In this document: one piece after another, positions 34,057-46,125 of the stretch | Numbering within the stretch: position 1 is the first letter of the stretch | How the letters are laid out: the number at the start of each line of letters is the position of its first letter | DNA from: Epiperipatus broadwayi | Taxonomy: Eukaryota; Onychophora; Udeonychophora; Euonychophora; Peripatidae | Assembly: GCA_028023455.1 (NCBI GenBank) | Contig: JAQFVV010000143.1 | Location: forward strand, 2,855,301 to 2,919,300 | Length of the DNA stretch: 64,000 nt | Reading direction: 5' to 3' | Notes under the pieces: generated by a model | The model's database searches: none | What the model was told of the DNA's origin: nothing | Seen by the model: the letters and a program-made list of their open reading frames with translations, nothing else | Position numbers and translations under genes: made by a program

Positions 34057-37000
34057 CCTGAATGGGCACAAGTAATTAAAGCATACTGTGTCAGTAGTGA
34101 ATAATTGCATTTAACTAAAAAAAATGAAATAGAACTAAAATTTAAAAAAAAACTTTTTGGTTAATGATATAAAACCTTATGTGAAATTCGCTTATGAATG
34201 TTAGTTGAGAATCTTATAAGCACTTGGTAATTATTATTGTATTGATGAAATGTTTAATGCAAGAAAGGGGGTAGGGGGTGGATTATTACAGGAATTGTTG
34301 ATATGCAAGTTAAGTTGATGCAAAGTTGTTTTATTTATTTGTAGAATAGTGGTTGGTATTTGTTTAGATGGTTTTCTGATGTATTATTCATTGGCACACC
34401 CACCCATGTGTAGGTATTATAATTAGTGAAATATGTTTAACTCGTTGCCATATCAGTCATATTTTAGTCAAGATAATTTAGTACTCCTATAGCATATATG
34501 TGTGCATGTATGTCTGTATCATCTCATTTCATTTTCATATTTTATTACAGTACAAAATCTTACATTTATAATAAAACATTTAAAATTATAGTAAATATCA
34601 ATAGCTTTGCAAGTATATATATATTTGAGTTATTAATGGATATCTGGATTGGTAAATTATTTGACAAACTAAATTTATATTATCAACTACTATTTTTATT
34701 TTACTAATTAATTAATATTCATTTATTTCAAAAATGTAAAAAAAAATTTTTTTTATTATTATTTGTTTTATTTGGTTTGATGTAATTTAGAAAATCAAAA
34801 TGATTTTTTTTTTTTTTTTCAAGAAAAGATTTTTTGAATATTTTTTTCCTTAATTACTGAGGGCAAAGAGTGGAGCTAACCTTTGGAGGTAAGATGACCT
34901 CTTGATTGATGGAAAGGATATATTTAACTGATAGTCAGTAATAGAAATTCAGTGATTATTCATTCAGTCATTCGTTCATTATCTGCCACTTCTTTGTGCA
35001 TTTTTAAAATCCCTTCCAGAAGTCAAGTCAATTAAACTCCAAAGTGTGAATTTTTAACCATTATTTTCTCTATTGAATTCCGTGTGGGAATTCTAGCTAC
35101 CAGACAGCTTCAAGGAAGGATGTCAGGCTAAATTATAAAAAAGGTATATTTTTCCTTCATTTCGTCCACTCAGTTAAAACGTTAAATTAACACTATCATC
35201 TTTAAAATGTATGTACATGCTGATAATTTTTATTTACTTTGTTAACTTATATCATCTATTAATACTAAGGAAAGAATGAAATTGCATGAATGTTCTAATC
35301 TTCTAAAGAAATTGTGTGAACTTTATAATCTTTTAAGGAAATTTATGCAGGACTGTTTAACAAAACCTATCTTTGACTCTCCATTTAAATTCTTCTCTAA
35401 TTGTATAAAAGTCAAGTTAAAATGGAAGAATGTGAGTATAATATTTCTATGCTATATATTTGAATTATTCCGTGATAATAATTATGCTTGTTATTCATGC
35501 CTATAAATTACTTTATCAACAAAGTGAATGTGTGGCTTCCAAATAATTGATTAATTATTAGTATTTATTTAATATGACATGTTTAAATCAAGTAGAAAGA
35601 CATTAATATTACATATTTCTTGTTTTCCTTGATATATGGACTTATTATAGGGTAAAAAATATTATTGCTTAAGGAATTATAGATTTACGTGAATAATTAA
35701 TTAACAGCGGACCAAAAATAATTATATTTGTGATAATTTATAAAGTGTATGTCAAGATAATGCTTTTTTTTTGGGAAATCTGCTAAAGTTACTGTTAAAT
35801 TAAAATATTTCCAGAATTAATTAAATGATCGTTATAAAAAAAATACATAGCTGAAACTATTTTTCATATCTCAGTGATTGTATAAAAGTTTATTACTTAC
35901 ACGTCATATAAGTAAGCTCAATTAGCTTTTTGCTAAGAACATTGGAGATTGCTGAATTAAATTTAAATTGTGAATGTTTATCATATAGGAATTCGTTTTC
36001 ATGTTTTCACTAACACGTACTCACCTGGAATCCTCATTCTCGTCACCATGTCATTCTGGAAACTTTGTGTTAAAAGTAAAACTATACAAGTGAATTTTTT
36101 TTCTTTTAAGTTAAAAGAAGAGTGACTTTTTTTTGTTTATTGCTGTTGATATACAATAGATAGATAGATAGATTTATTATTTGTTATTTATGTATTTACT
36201 TATTTAATCATGCAATTTTCTTGATTTCTAGACCATCTCGAATTAGTATATTGCCAAGTTTGCAATACGCTGATAAATTATTCTCATTTAAATATGATTT
36301 TTTATGTAAGTTATATATATACGTTTTGGGTTGAAGAGAGAGATGTATATAAATATTTTTATGTAATGTTTCGAACCGAGCACTTGGCTTAGAGTAATGT
36401 CTGAAAGAAATATTGTATCTGAAATGGTAAAATCTTGTTGATAATAATTACTGCTATTTACAAGTTTAAAATAGTTAATAGTTTGTCATAAACTAAAAGT
36501 TTTAATTTCAGTTTACCATTTGCTTTACCGTAATATTTGCGTATTATATAATTTGAATTTGTTTACTCGCTCTTATTTATACATATGTGTGTCTGCCTTA
36601 GGCATTTATTTCATATAATTAGGTAATATTCAGTTTTATGACTGTTTTTCTTTCTGTTAATTTTGGATAATGCTGTATGCTAAAAAAATTAGTAGAAGTA
36701 GTGTTATATCTGTGTATGTGTATTTATTTTTCAATGTATAGAATGAAATGCTATGAGAAAGAAAATTATTCGTCATATGTTCTACGTAGATTGGAATTGA
36801 GAACTCTCTCCCTTGTTATATCCAAGTATTTGCCATGAGTGAAATATATTCCTAGATTGTGTACATATGCATTATAAAAATATTTTATGAAGTTGAGTAG
36901 TTTATATCCCTTTATTCTGGAGACGAGAATAAGTTCCATGCCAATATTATACCTCAACGGAGGTGGGGATTAATTATTTGTTGTTTGATTTGTTAGCCAA

Positions 37001-37895
37001 GAAGCTTGTGTATTCCTCATGTCCTTAAATTTTTCTTGAATGTTTATCTTAGTGTTATCATAGAATCATAGCTATATGTAATGCAGTTGATGGATAAATA
37101 AATAGTAAGAATAAATTCTTTATGGAATATTAAAGCAGAAATAGTGTTATATTTTTTGGTTGGTCTATAGCATTGTCGAATTATAATACTTAATTAGTAA
37201 TTCATAAGTAAACTAATAAGATGTATAATTTTTATTTATTTATAGCATAAGATGTGACACACGCGTAATGCAAATAATCTTGCAGATATGAAAATATAAT
37301 ACTGTTAAATTTATATATCAGGGAGTAAATATTTTGATTATATCATATTAATTTACCGCAAGCTTTAAATCATCAAGTCATCATAATGATATTTTTTTTA
37401 TTTTTGAGTGCGTGAAAAGTGTAGATATTTAAAGGGATTATTTAATTGAGCTATTTAAGGTTACTCTCTTGACTGCCAAGTTTATTAAGTATTTTATCCT
37501 AATAATTAATAGTGTAACTTCTCAAACTTGTATATTTGTGCCCATAATATATTTAATTTACCCACTATTGTTTGCTAATAATAAAGAATTGTTATGGTTA
37601 ATTATGAGGGCATTATTTGTTTATTAATTTATATCTTGTAAGTGTCTAGTCAATAAATAGTAAATGTTCTTGTATGCATTCATATTCTAGTTTCCACATT
37701 CTACACATCTATTACAACATAAGTACATTACTTTGTAAATTTGTTAATAAATATACTGAAATCTGATAGTATTGTTCTCTTGATCCAAACATTATATGAA
37801 ATACTTTACCATTTAGTAAACATATAAAAAGGTCGCATACTTAGTTATTATTTAGACAATGTTGTGAGATTAAAAGGTACCCTATTTCCTTCATT
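34057..37895. other. AT-rich DNA, no gene recognised
   Basis: Includes a (GATA)-type microsatellite at 36157-36174 and a more balanced patch at 34860-35130. The 76-codon frame at 35276-35506 contains an imperfect ten-residue repeat (ECSNLLKKLC then ELYNLLRKFM) but no known domain. Nothing else is supported. Confidence 0.35.
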
Positions 37896-37910
37896 ATCTA
37901 ATTGCTACTC

Positions 37911-38289
37911 CAGTGAAGCATCACCCAATGGATGCCAGAAGGCTTGAGCATAAAATCTCCATCTAGTGCCTACTCATCCAATATCCCCAAACTAGTTTCT
38001 GGCTTGTGGCCTTCGTCAATGAGGAGCCTTGGATCTGAGAACACTGCTCCTAGATCTTAGGATCTAATGCAACCATCCAGCAGCCACCTTTTATCTCTAC
38101 TTAACTACAAAACTTTGGGTCTTAAATTGAAAACATCTTAATATTTTCAATCCAAGCCCATCAGCTTATATAGTCATATAGGTCTGAACTCAGTTCAGTA
38201 CTCATACATTTTGGTGTCATTAGTTCTTTAATAACCATAGCCACCAATATCCTATTACGCAGGATTGGTTTAAGTCAATAAACATCACA
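37911..38289 (-). mobile_element. Family A copy 3
   Basis: A nearly complete unit with the ribozyme sense on the - strand, running directly into the next copy at 38290 (AACATCACA then TGATCACC). The left end is replaced by unrelated sequence before CCAATGGATGCCAGAAGG. Confidence 0.75.
37976..38034 (-). ncRNA. Degenerate hammerhead-like motif, copy 3
   Basis: On the - strand the outer stem I (ATCCAA/TTGGAT), stem II and GAA are kept. The core reads TTGACGA instead of CTGACGA, and the cleavage triplet is GTT. Loss of C3 should abolish activity. Confidence 0.5.
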
Positions 38290-38640
38290 TGATCACCATT
38301 TCTTATGTTTGTTTAGAACTGTTATTAAAACAGGCAAAAACTCACTATACATATTGTCATACTGCAAGCTAGAGTAATCAATGGATGCCAGAAGGCTTGT
38401 GCATGAAAGCCCCATCTAGTGCCTATTCATCCAATATCCCCAGACTAGTTTCTGGCTTGTGGCCTTCTTTAGTGAGGAGCCTTGAAACTAGTCTGGGGAT
38501 ATTGCTTGAGTAGGCACTAGATGGGGATTTTATACACAAGCCTTCTGGCATCCATTGATTACTCTAGCTTGCAGTGTGGCAATGCGTATAGTGAGTTTTT
38601 GCCTGTTTTAATAATAAGCAAGCATAAGAAATCATGATCA
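38290..38640. mobile_element. Family A copy 4, large inverted pair
   Basis: 38290-38484 reads in one orientation and 38484-38640 is its inverted partner, meeting inside the ribozyme region (GAGCCTTG/GAAACTAG). Both outer ends read TGATCACC or its complement, and the mirror extends outward into GTCAATAAACAT and ATGTTTATTGAC. The result is a foldback of about 160-bp arms. Confidence 0.75.
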
Positions 38641-38979
38641 TGTAATGTTTATTGACTTCAAACTTTGACTATCTGACCAACTGATTGTACATTAAATAAA
38701 TGTGATCATTAACTAATTTTAATACAAATTAATGATAATTTGAAATCTTAAATTTTTTTAAATAAATTTAGCAATTTGTCAATTTTTTGAATTTAATTAA
38801 ACATATTCTTAGAACACATTATTTGTCTTTTTTAAAAGTTATAAATGTATTATTCATCCCCATGTCGTATAAAGAAGTTGAAGAAAGTTGTGGAAATGTG
38901 AATGAAATTATACATAAACATTGTTTCATTGTTTAGAGGAATACTAAACTATTTTTAATAAAAGTAAACCTCAAATTAT

Positions 38980-39620
38980 CTGCTAGTGGCTAATATCAAT
39001 GTCATTCATTCAAGAATAGCTCATAGAGATTCAATACTATTTAAATTAGGTGATTAGATGTTTGTTTTGGAGGCTATGCATACTCCATGGAATGAACATG
39101 ATCTCTCATGACAATAAAATAATGGCTAGCTCTGCCTAGTGATATCGCTGCTACTCATTTTAGTTCAACCATTATATTTTGAAGATGAGAGATGAGAAAA
39201 CTTAGTTGGTTTGATAGGTTGTTTTGGTAATGACCAAGTAAGCCCTTCTAATGATTGAAAAAGTGTATACAATGATTCAGTTGTCATATATAACATAGTT
39301 TCAATCAATCATTGTCAAATTTTTAATGCTCATGATATTATCTTTTATGTCATAACATTAATATCAGTAAATTAACAATGGAATGTTCAAATATATTTTG
39401 ATTTCTGCAGCGATTTGTTCCTCTTTAATTTTGTGTTTTTTATCTACAATTCTTCATAATAAATCATTTGATTCTTTCAATAAATATTTATAGCCCGCTT
39501 TATTCTTTCATTTTTAGTGCATGCTCCATCCTTCTCACACTTGATCTTGCAACACTTAGTGGATCAAAAGTTTTGGACCAATATTTTTATTCCTTTCAAA
39601 CATGAATGCTTTTTTTTTTT
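38980..39620 (-). pseudogene. Possible Tc1-like transposase remnant (weak)
   Basis: On the - strand, stop-broken peptides resemble pieces of a Tc1-like transposase. RSSVRRMEHALK and SGL...ERIK.FIMKN near 39570-39440 would be the end of the DNA-binding part. PPKQTSNHLI near 39060 stands where W-P-x-Q-S-P-D-L-N-P-I-E would stand. No catalytic D/D/E can be placed with confidence and no terminal inverted repeats were found. It may be chance. Confidence 0.2.
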
Positions 39621-40915
39621 TTTGCAATTTTATGAGATTGGTGCAACTTCCTATATCTGTAAAAATAAAAACTATTTCATTGATACACATTTTCATTTTT
39701 ATGCTATATTAATGTCAAAAGTATTGTGTTAATTTGACACTTTAATTATTTTGTTCAACCTCAAGAAATAAGATTTTTGCTTTTTTTTTTTTTAAGTCTA
39801 GAATTGAAAGGTACCTATTTATATCCCCTCCATTTTAGTATCTTATGTATAAATCTTTATACAGTATATGTAATTATATTATTATTCCTTATACAAGAAA
39901 ATATCAATAACAAAATATAAATATCAATAATATAAAGATAATCTTATGACATTTTCAGTACAGATTATCTTTTTCAAAGGCACATGTTACATTCCTAAAT
40001 AAACGTTCCTAAATCTGTGGAAGTTCTCTAGGATTAATTTTATCTTTACTATTTATTAATTGATTTAATGTTGCTGAATATCATAAACTCACAATATACT
40101 GTAGTCTTTTTCACATAATTTATTTTGGTTGAAACTGAAGGGATAATTGAAAGTGTTGTGTAAGATTTATTTTGTATTCCATTTTAATTTATCATAAAAT
40201 TATTTCACATACTTAAACAATGTGGATTTGTTAAAACCCTTCTTTATTAATTCTATAATATATTTATATTATCTTTATCAATTTCATAACAGCATAAATT
40301 ATGGTTCTAATATAAAAAACTTTGAATTCTGCTTATTTATATCATGGATATATGAAAGATTAAGGGTTCATGTAATTTCTAATATTAATAGGCTTTATTT
40401 GTATAATATAATCCTATATGTTGATTTCATTTTACTAACAATTCAAAATATTTAATGCATTTTTCATCTTTATGTTCAGTTAACCAGTTTAAGTTGTGGA
40501 TCATTAATCAATTTCTCAAAAATATCTTAAATTATTTTTAACGGATCACAAATGAAAATATTATCTACATGTACATACAGAAATCATTTATGAGTATGGC
40601 CATTGCAAGTCTAAAAAAAAATAATTAGAGATGTATTTTGTGATGACTATTCATATCAGTCTGAACCATAAATGCATCCATATAAAGTTCATGTTGATCC
40701 TTTTTTTTTTGTTTATATAATATTTTGTGATATTGGTTTTTTTAATTGTGATAATATATTGAACTATTTCCATCACCTATCAGTAAATGTATGTATAGAA
40801 AATTCTAAATTTTCCAAATACAAATAATTTGTTAGTAATTACACACAAATAAACAAGTCAGGGGTAATTACTAACCTGTGTTGTCTATTTGTGTGTTATT
40901 ATTAGCAATTTGTTT
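39621..40915. other. AT-rich DNA, no gene recognised
   Basis: Homopolymer T runs; nothing supported. A 77-codon frame at 40222-40455 is Ile/Tyr/Phe-rich, as expected of random AT-rich sequence. Confidence 0.35.
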
Positions 40916-40917
40916 CT

Positions 40918-41451
40918 AAAAACAGGCAGAACTCTCCATACAGTATTGCCACTCAGTGCAAGCCAGAGTAATCAATGGATGCCAGAAGGCTTGTGCATAA
41001 AATCCCTATCTAGTGCCTACTCATCTTTTATCCCCAAGCTAGTTTCTATCTTGTGGCTTTCGTCAGTGAGGAACCTTGGATCTGAGAGCACTGCACCTAG
41101 ATCTTAGGATCTAATACAACCCTCCAGCAACCACCTTTTATCTCTATTTAGCTACAAAACTATGAGAATAAAATTGAAAACACAATAATATTTTCAATCC
41201 AAGCTCATTAGCTTATATAATTATATAGTCTGAACTCAGTTCAGTATCCTTACATTTTGGCTCCTCACTGATGAAAGCCACAAGCTAGAAACTAATCTGG
41301 GGATATTGGATGAGTAGGCATTAGATAGGGATTTTATGCATAAGCCTTCTGGCATCCATTGGTTACTCTGGCTTGTACGAGTGGCACTACTGTATGGAGA
41401 GTTTTGCCTGTTTTAATAACAGTTATGAGTAAGCATAAGAAATGGTGATTA
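40918..41451. mobile_element. Family A copy 5, inverted pair with spacer
   Basis: The left arm starts AAAACAGGCAGAACTCTCC and the right arm ends with its complement (GGAGAGTTTTGCCTGTTTTAA and on to TGGTGATTA). The arms are about 190 bp, separated by the body segment, and meet near 41259. The left arm's ribozyme region, on the - strand at 41022-41081, keeps CTGACGA and GAA but has lost GTC. The right arm's, on the + strand, keeps CTGATGA but has ATC. Confidence 0.75.
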
Positions 41452-41891
41452 TGTGATGTTTAGTGGCTTAGTAGCAATCCTGTCTAATAGAGTAGTGGTG
41501 GCTATGGTTATTAAAGAACCAAAGACACCAAAATATATGGATATTGAACTGAGTTCAGACCTATGACTATATAAGCTAATGAGCTTGGATTGGAAAATAT
41601 TGTGTTTTCAATTTTATTCTCATAGTTTTGATAGTTAAGTAGAGATAAAAGATGGCTGCTGGAGGGTTGCATTAGATTCTAAGATCTAGGTGCAGTGCTC
41701 TCGGATCCAAGGCTCCTCACTGACGAAAGCTACAAAATAGAAACTAGTCTGGAGATATTGGATGAGTAGATACTAGATAGGGATTTTATGCACAAGCCTT
41801 CTGGCATCCATTGATTACTCTGGCTTGCACTGTATGGAGAGTTTTGCCTGTTTTAATAACAGTTATGAGCAAGTGTAAGAAATGGTGATCA
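41452..41891 (+). mobile_element. Family A copy 6, full 440-bp unit
   Basis: The most complete single unit. It starts TGTGATGTTTAG directly after copy 5 and ends TGGTGATCA. It contains a TATA-like CTATATAAGC (about 41571), the AGATCTAGGTGCAGTGCTCTC block, the ribozyme region and the GGAGAGTTTTGCCTG end. Unit boundaries TG...CA are inferred from tandem junctions. Confidence 0.75.
41705..41763 (+). ncRNA. Hammerhead-like motif, copy 6, damaged stem II
   Basis: CTGACGA (41720-41726), GAA (41740-41742), ACTAGTC with GTC ending at 41749, and the outer stem I ATCCAA/TTGGAT (41705-41710, 41758-41763) are all present. Stem II is broken (AGC against AAT) and one base of the inner stem I is mismatched (TGGAG). 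Confidence 0.55.
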
Positions 41892-41965
41892 TGTGAAGTT
41901 AAGTTGTTTGTATTTGTTTAAATAAAGTTTAACATTTTCTATACGTTCAACATTTATTTATAGTA

Positions 41966-42385
41966 ATAACAGTAACACTCTCCATATAGTAGTGCCATCA
42001 AGTGCAAGCTTTCATATTCAATGGATGCAGGAAGATTTATGCATAAAATCCATATGTAATGCCTACTCATCCAACATCATCAGATTAGTTTTTAGCTTGT
42101 GGCTTTCATCTGTGAGGAGTCTTGGATTTGAGAGCACTGCACTTAGGTCTTAGGATCTAATGCAACCTTCAAACAGCCACCCTTTACCTATTGGGTTAAT
42201 TATAAAGCTAGGAACCAAGATGAAAACAATGTTTCCAATCTAAGCGCATTCGCTTGTGTAGTCATGTAGAATATAGATCTGAACTCAGTTCAGCATCTAT
42301 ACATTTTGATGTCCTTGGTTTTTCAAACACCACAGTCATCTTTACCCTATGGGCAAGATAGGTATAAAATCATCAAAATGTCACA
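41966..42385 (-). mobile_element. Family A copy 7
   Basis: Near-complete unit in the opposite orientation to copy 6, ending AATGTCACA and followed directly by copy 8. It is more diverged than its neighbours; its ribozyme core reads CAGATGA on the - strand and is dead. Confidence 0.75.
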
Positions 42386-42668
42386 TGATCACCATTTCAT
42401 ATGTTTACACATACTGCTAATGAGTACCAAACTCTCCATACAGTAGTGCCTACAAGTGCAAGCTTTCATAATCAATGGATGCAAGAAGGTTTGTACATAA
42501 AATACCTATCTGGTGCCTACTCATTCAACATCCCCAGACTAGTTTGTAGCTTGTGGCTTTCATCTGTGAGGAGCCTTGAATTAGAGAGCACTGCACATAG
42601 ATCTTAGGATCTAATGCAACTTTTCTTTCATCCATTGATTACGAAAGCTTTCACTTGGTAGCACTACA
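42386..42668 (-). mobile_element. Family A copy 8 with inverted stub
   Basis: Begins TGATCACCATTTCATATG, head-to-tail with copy 7. It is broken at CTAATGCAAC (42620), after which an inverted piece (CATCCATTGATTACGAAAGC ... GGTAGCACTAC) follows. Its ribozyme core is CAGATGA with CAA for GAA, inactive. Confidence 0.7.
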
Positions 42669-42669
42669 A

Positions 42670-44390
42670 CTTCATGAGTCCATATATCCCTTAAAAAATT
42701 CCTAGATTTTTGAAGCTAATATATCGCCATATTTTAAAAGTTCTCCAGGTATTTCATTAGGACTTGCAACAAAGATTGTAGAGAATTGTTTTCATTTTAT
42801 TTAAGATGGATATTTTTGTCCAAATCTAAATGGATATATCATTAAAATTTGCCTCTCACTTTTTGTATCATTTTCAAGTTATCTTTTTCAATTTTGCTTT
42901 TAAATCTCTATATTTATTATGAAAATTCATATTTAATTTATTATTCTGCCAAGCAGTAAATATCACATTTTCTTTTATTCAAATCACTAATAATATCATT
43001 GTCTGAAATCATTCATGATACTTTTTATCCAAGAATAGACTTACTTGTATCCATAATACATTGTTTAGAGAAGTCCACACATTAGTCATATGACAATTGT
43101 GAAGGTCCAAATTAATAATTTTAGTATATCTACTATTGAAATTTAATATATTGTGACCTTTAGTTTCTTTCATACAGAAACTAATGATTGGAAAATAAAT
43201 GGAGGGTTAATTTCTTTAACATTGAAACAGTAAGATTCGTATTCGAATCTTAAGTTTCACCTTTTTCTGTCATCTCTCACTGACCGGTCTATCCCGCCCA
43301 AATTTAAACTTTTTGATATCGAATTGTGTGTGTAACAATATTAAAAATGTATAAATATATGTAGAATTCAGCATAAACACGCACACATTTTGATCTCAAA
43401 TTAAACGCAATAAATAGGGATAAAATAATATAATTTAGATTTCTTTTAGTTATATAATTTTGTATAATTTTAATCATTTATTTTGGATTATAAAGTTCGT
43501 ATTTATTGCTTTGTTTAAATTTCGTTTAATAATAATTCTAAAAAATCTGACGTAATATTTAATTAAAAGTTAAAATAATCTTATGTTCCCTTTTTGTCTT
43601 TGAAATTTAAAAGCATCGGTCAGTGATAGATAATAGATTAATTACAGAAAATTCTCCAAAACGTAATTAGTAAATGTAAAATGTAAACAATAGAATGTCA
43701 GCTTTCTTTAATTAAAAACCAACAAAATGCATTGATTATCCTCAGGGCAGATTAAGTAGAACCTAAAAATATCTTAACAAAAATGTGAGAGATGAAGATA
43801 AGAAAAGAGGCCATCTTAGACTTTCTGGAGACATTCACTAAAACTTTAGCTTTGCTCTCGATCACTGAGAGTCTCCGAAATATAAAATAAATTGTTCCTG
43901 CCAAGGTATGACCGAGTAAAAGCACCTAGATTATTCTCCATCGGGAGATGGCCTATCGGATGCCGAACTTTCCATTGCCCGTCATAAATTCACCATGAAG
44001 ACCTGCTGCTGCTGTGAAAGTAAATTAAATATCTAAATACAAGAAAGAATTGCCACTCGTGAACTTTTTGCTGCTAAACTTGGAATCAGAAAACTTCTTG
44101 TAAAACAGGTACCTGTCTGTGTTCAAACTCTAGAGTACTCTAATAATATGCTATAGCTCTTCTTCATAATACTTATCTAAATTATAAAATGTAAAAACTA
44201 TCATTTGTATAACTAAAATTGAATAATTAACCTAATGTGTAAATTTCTCTAATAATCTAGCTTACCTCACTCTATCTTTCTTGGGTGCGTATTTCTCAAA
44301 TCTATTACATTATCTATATTTATTATTTAATTATTGCAGGCTCATAATTATCTCAATTTTCAAAGTTTAAATCTATGATCGTTTGAAACA
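42670..44390. other. AT-rich DNA, no gene recognised
   Basis: No supported gene. A locally GC-richer patch at 43800-44010 contains donor- and acceptor-like words but no coherent exon. Confidence 0.3.
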
Positions 44391-44422
44391 GTGAATGCGT
44401 GTCACATTTTCATTAATATGTA

Positions 44423-44950
44423 CTTCGTCGGGCCGAGGCAGAGACCAGCCTGACATTCTTATTTCCTTAATAACTTCACTTTCATATAAATCAACATGCA
44501 TTCAGTGCATCATTTATTGTAATGCAGGGTCTACTACTTCGCAAATGGCTGGCATATTAGTTGTAATAACTCCCAGTTTATATATGTTTTGTATTAATTA
44601 AATCTAATGAATAATTCTAGAAAATCACATTTCTTTGAGAGTCGCCAGAGTTCTTGAGTAAATGTTGGTAATGTAGGGCCGAGTCAGAAATCTATTTAAA
44701 CCTCATCATAATCGTTTATACATGTGTTACGTTGTAGAGACGCGAGGACCCATTCTGCCGTGAAATTTCCGGATTCTTCAGGGTTGAAATTAACCCCAGT
44801 CGTCCTACACAAGCGGGCATAATGGGTGCTCCCGTAGGATTTGATAATGTCATGCAGCCATCCGGCAAACTGCGACACGGACCGCTTGTCCCTGGTTATG
44901 CTTATGTGACACCTTACTTCGTCGGGCTGAGGCAGAGACCAGCCCGACAT
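44423..44950 (-). repeat. GC-rich module with duplicated hairpin
   Basis: A 28-nt hairpin occurs twice in the same orientation, 494 bp apart: GTCGGGCCG/CAGCCTGAC (44427-44454) and GTCGGGCTG/CAGCCCGAC (44921-44948), both with loop AGGCAGAGAC. The second has a perfect nine-base-pair stem. On the - strand both begin ATG and read MSGWSLPRPDEV or MSGWSLPQPDEV. The segment 44696-44950 is about half G+C in an AT-rich setting. Family unknown. Confidence 0.6.
44696..44950 (-). CDS. Unidentified 84-codon open frame in GC-rich island
   Basis: I do not recognise this protein. It is an 84-residue frame with mixed composition (Trp, Cys, His and charged residues), unlike the low-complexity frames elsewhere in the window. 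It begins MSGWSLPQPDEV, a peptide that recurs about 490 bp away with a different continuation. There is no signal peptide, membrane segment or clear metal-binding pattern. Parts of the DNA (CCTGAAGAATCCGG followed by a CGGCA patch) remind me of 3' regions of some LINEs, so it may be transposon-derived and not translated. Flanks are non-coding AT-rich DNA. Confidence 0.2.
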   Translation of the reverse strand: MSGWSLPQPDEVRCHISITRDKRSVSQFAGWLHDIIKSYGSTHYARLCRTTGVNFNPEESGNFTAEWVLASLQRNTCINDYDEV

Positions 44951-44959
44951 TTCTTATAA

Positions 44960-46020
44960 ACTCATTTGCGGCATTGCAGTTTCAATATACTGCCATTCCA
45001 TATCGCCTTTCTAAAGCGTACCACGTGTTCCTTCACTTAATTTTATTCTATATATCACTCCGCCTCTGCATTATCTTCATAATTCACTCTCAAATAAATG
45101 TTTGCCCTTAGTTATAAATAAATATTTTAATTAAATAAATATATGTCTGCCATTACTCTTATAACCCATACTTTAGACTTTTGCATTGCACAGGTATAAA
45201 TCCCTCCAGGCATGCATTAGAAATACTTACTCGAGAATTTTAGGTAGCTAGATTACACCTTCAAATAAGTGAATTCCTTTTGTAAACATTACAGTATCGG
45301 AAATACCGCTACTGAAATCCTCAATATAAAATACTGTATAAATAAATAAATGTATTCTTTAAAATATAATCATGTCGCAAATCCCGCTACTGAAGCTTTA
45401 AATCCACAAAATATTATTAGTAAATGATTGTTTTATTAAAATGTATTAATAAATAATTTTAAACTATACGTCTGCAGTTACGTTTCATTTATTCGATACC
45501 CATTCTATATAATATTTCCTCGATTATATAAATATGAATGTTTAATTAATATTAGTTTGATTATTGGCTAACTCGAGAATAAAATCATGAATCTCTTGCA
45601 TATCCCTGACCACCGTGCCTAAGGAAATATTTACTAATGTCGCATCAGATGCGTTGTTTTGTGGATTGTATTGTGGAACCGATAAACTATGTTCGAACTC
45701 AGTACCACAGGTGGCTTTGCTACTCGATGGTGCTGCTGTTCTGTATGGTGGTCGAATTCTGCACTATGTTTACGAGTCACATGTTTTCTGACTGTTACAA
45801 CATATATATAAGTAAAAAAAATTTTTTTTTAGTTTAAGAAAAATTGAAAATCTTTACTTGGAGAAATTAATAACTGGATAGCTTAAAGTTAACATATATA
45901 GAGAATCTATTTGTATTTATTTAAAATTATAGCTAGCATTATGTAGAGAGAAAGGGGGGATTGGATTTTGTACGTGCTGTAATATCTGAAAAATAAATAT
46001 TTATATATCTGAAATAAAGT
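44960..46020. other. AT-rich DNA, no gene recognised
   Basis: The 66-codon frame at 45637-45837 (+) is Cys/Met-rich and unrecognised. No splice-supported exon was found. Confidence 0.3.
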
Positions 46021-46042
46021 CTTTTTTTTTTTAAGTGTCATA

Positions 46043-46125
46043 GCATCGGCCGGGACGTGAACCCACAACCCGGGCAACTTCTTGCTAGTGCAAGGCAGTC
46101 GCACTGACCTCTCGACCACCAATGC
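46043..46125 (-). repeat. tRNA-derived retroposon or tRNA pseudogene
   Basis: On the - strand, GCATTGG (5') pairs with CCGATGC (3') as a seven-base-pair acceptor stem with one G-T. GTCG/CGAC forms a D stem within an A-box-like TGGTCGAGAGG, and GGTTCACGTCCC resembles a B box. The length of 83 nt suits a Ser/Leu-type tRNA. The anticodon arm does not fold as 5+7+5, and an A tract (46022-46031 in - sense) follows the 3' end, so it is more likely a retroposed copy or a short SINE than a working gene. Confidence 0.45.

Noticed and set aside
35276-35506. 76-codon frame with an imperfect ten-residue repeat
   Set aside because: The repeat is short and AT-rich; no start context, splice site or homology supports a gene.
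40889-42607. Similar 72- and 68-codon frames at 40889 and 42401
   Set aside because: They look like a protein family only because both lie in family A units; the frame is not kept in other copies and overlaps the ribozyme region.
37976-42620. Family A as ordinary gypsy LTRs (TG...CA ends)
   Set aside because: The units occur in direct and inverted tandem with 9-11 bp target duplications and no primer site, purine tract or pol between them.
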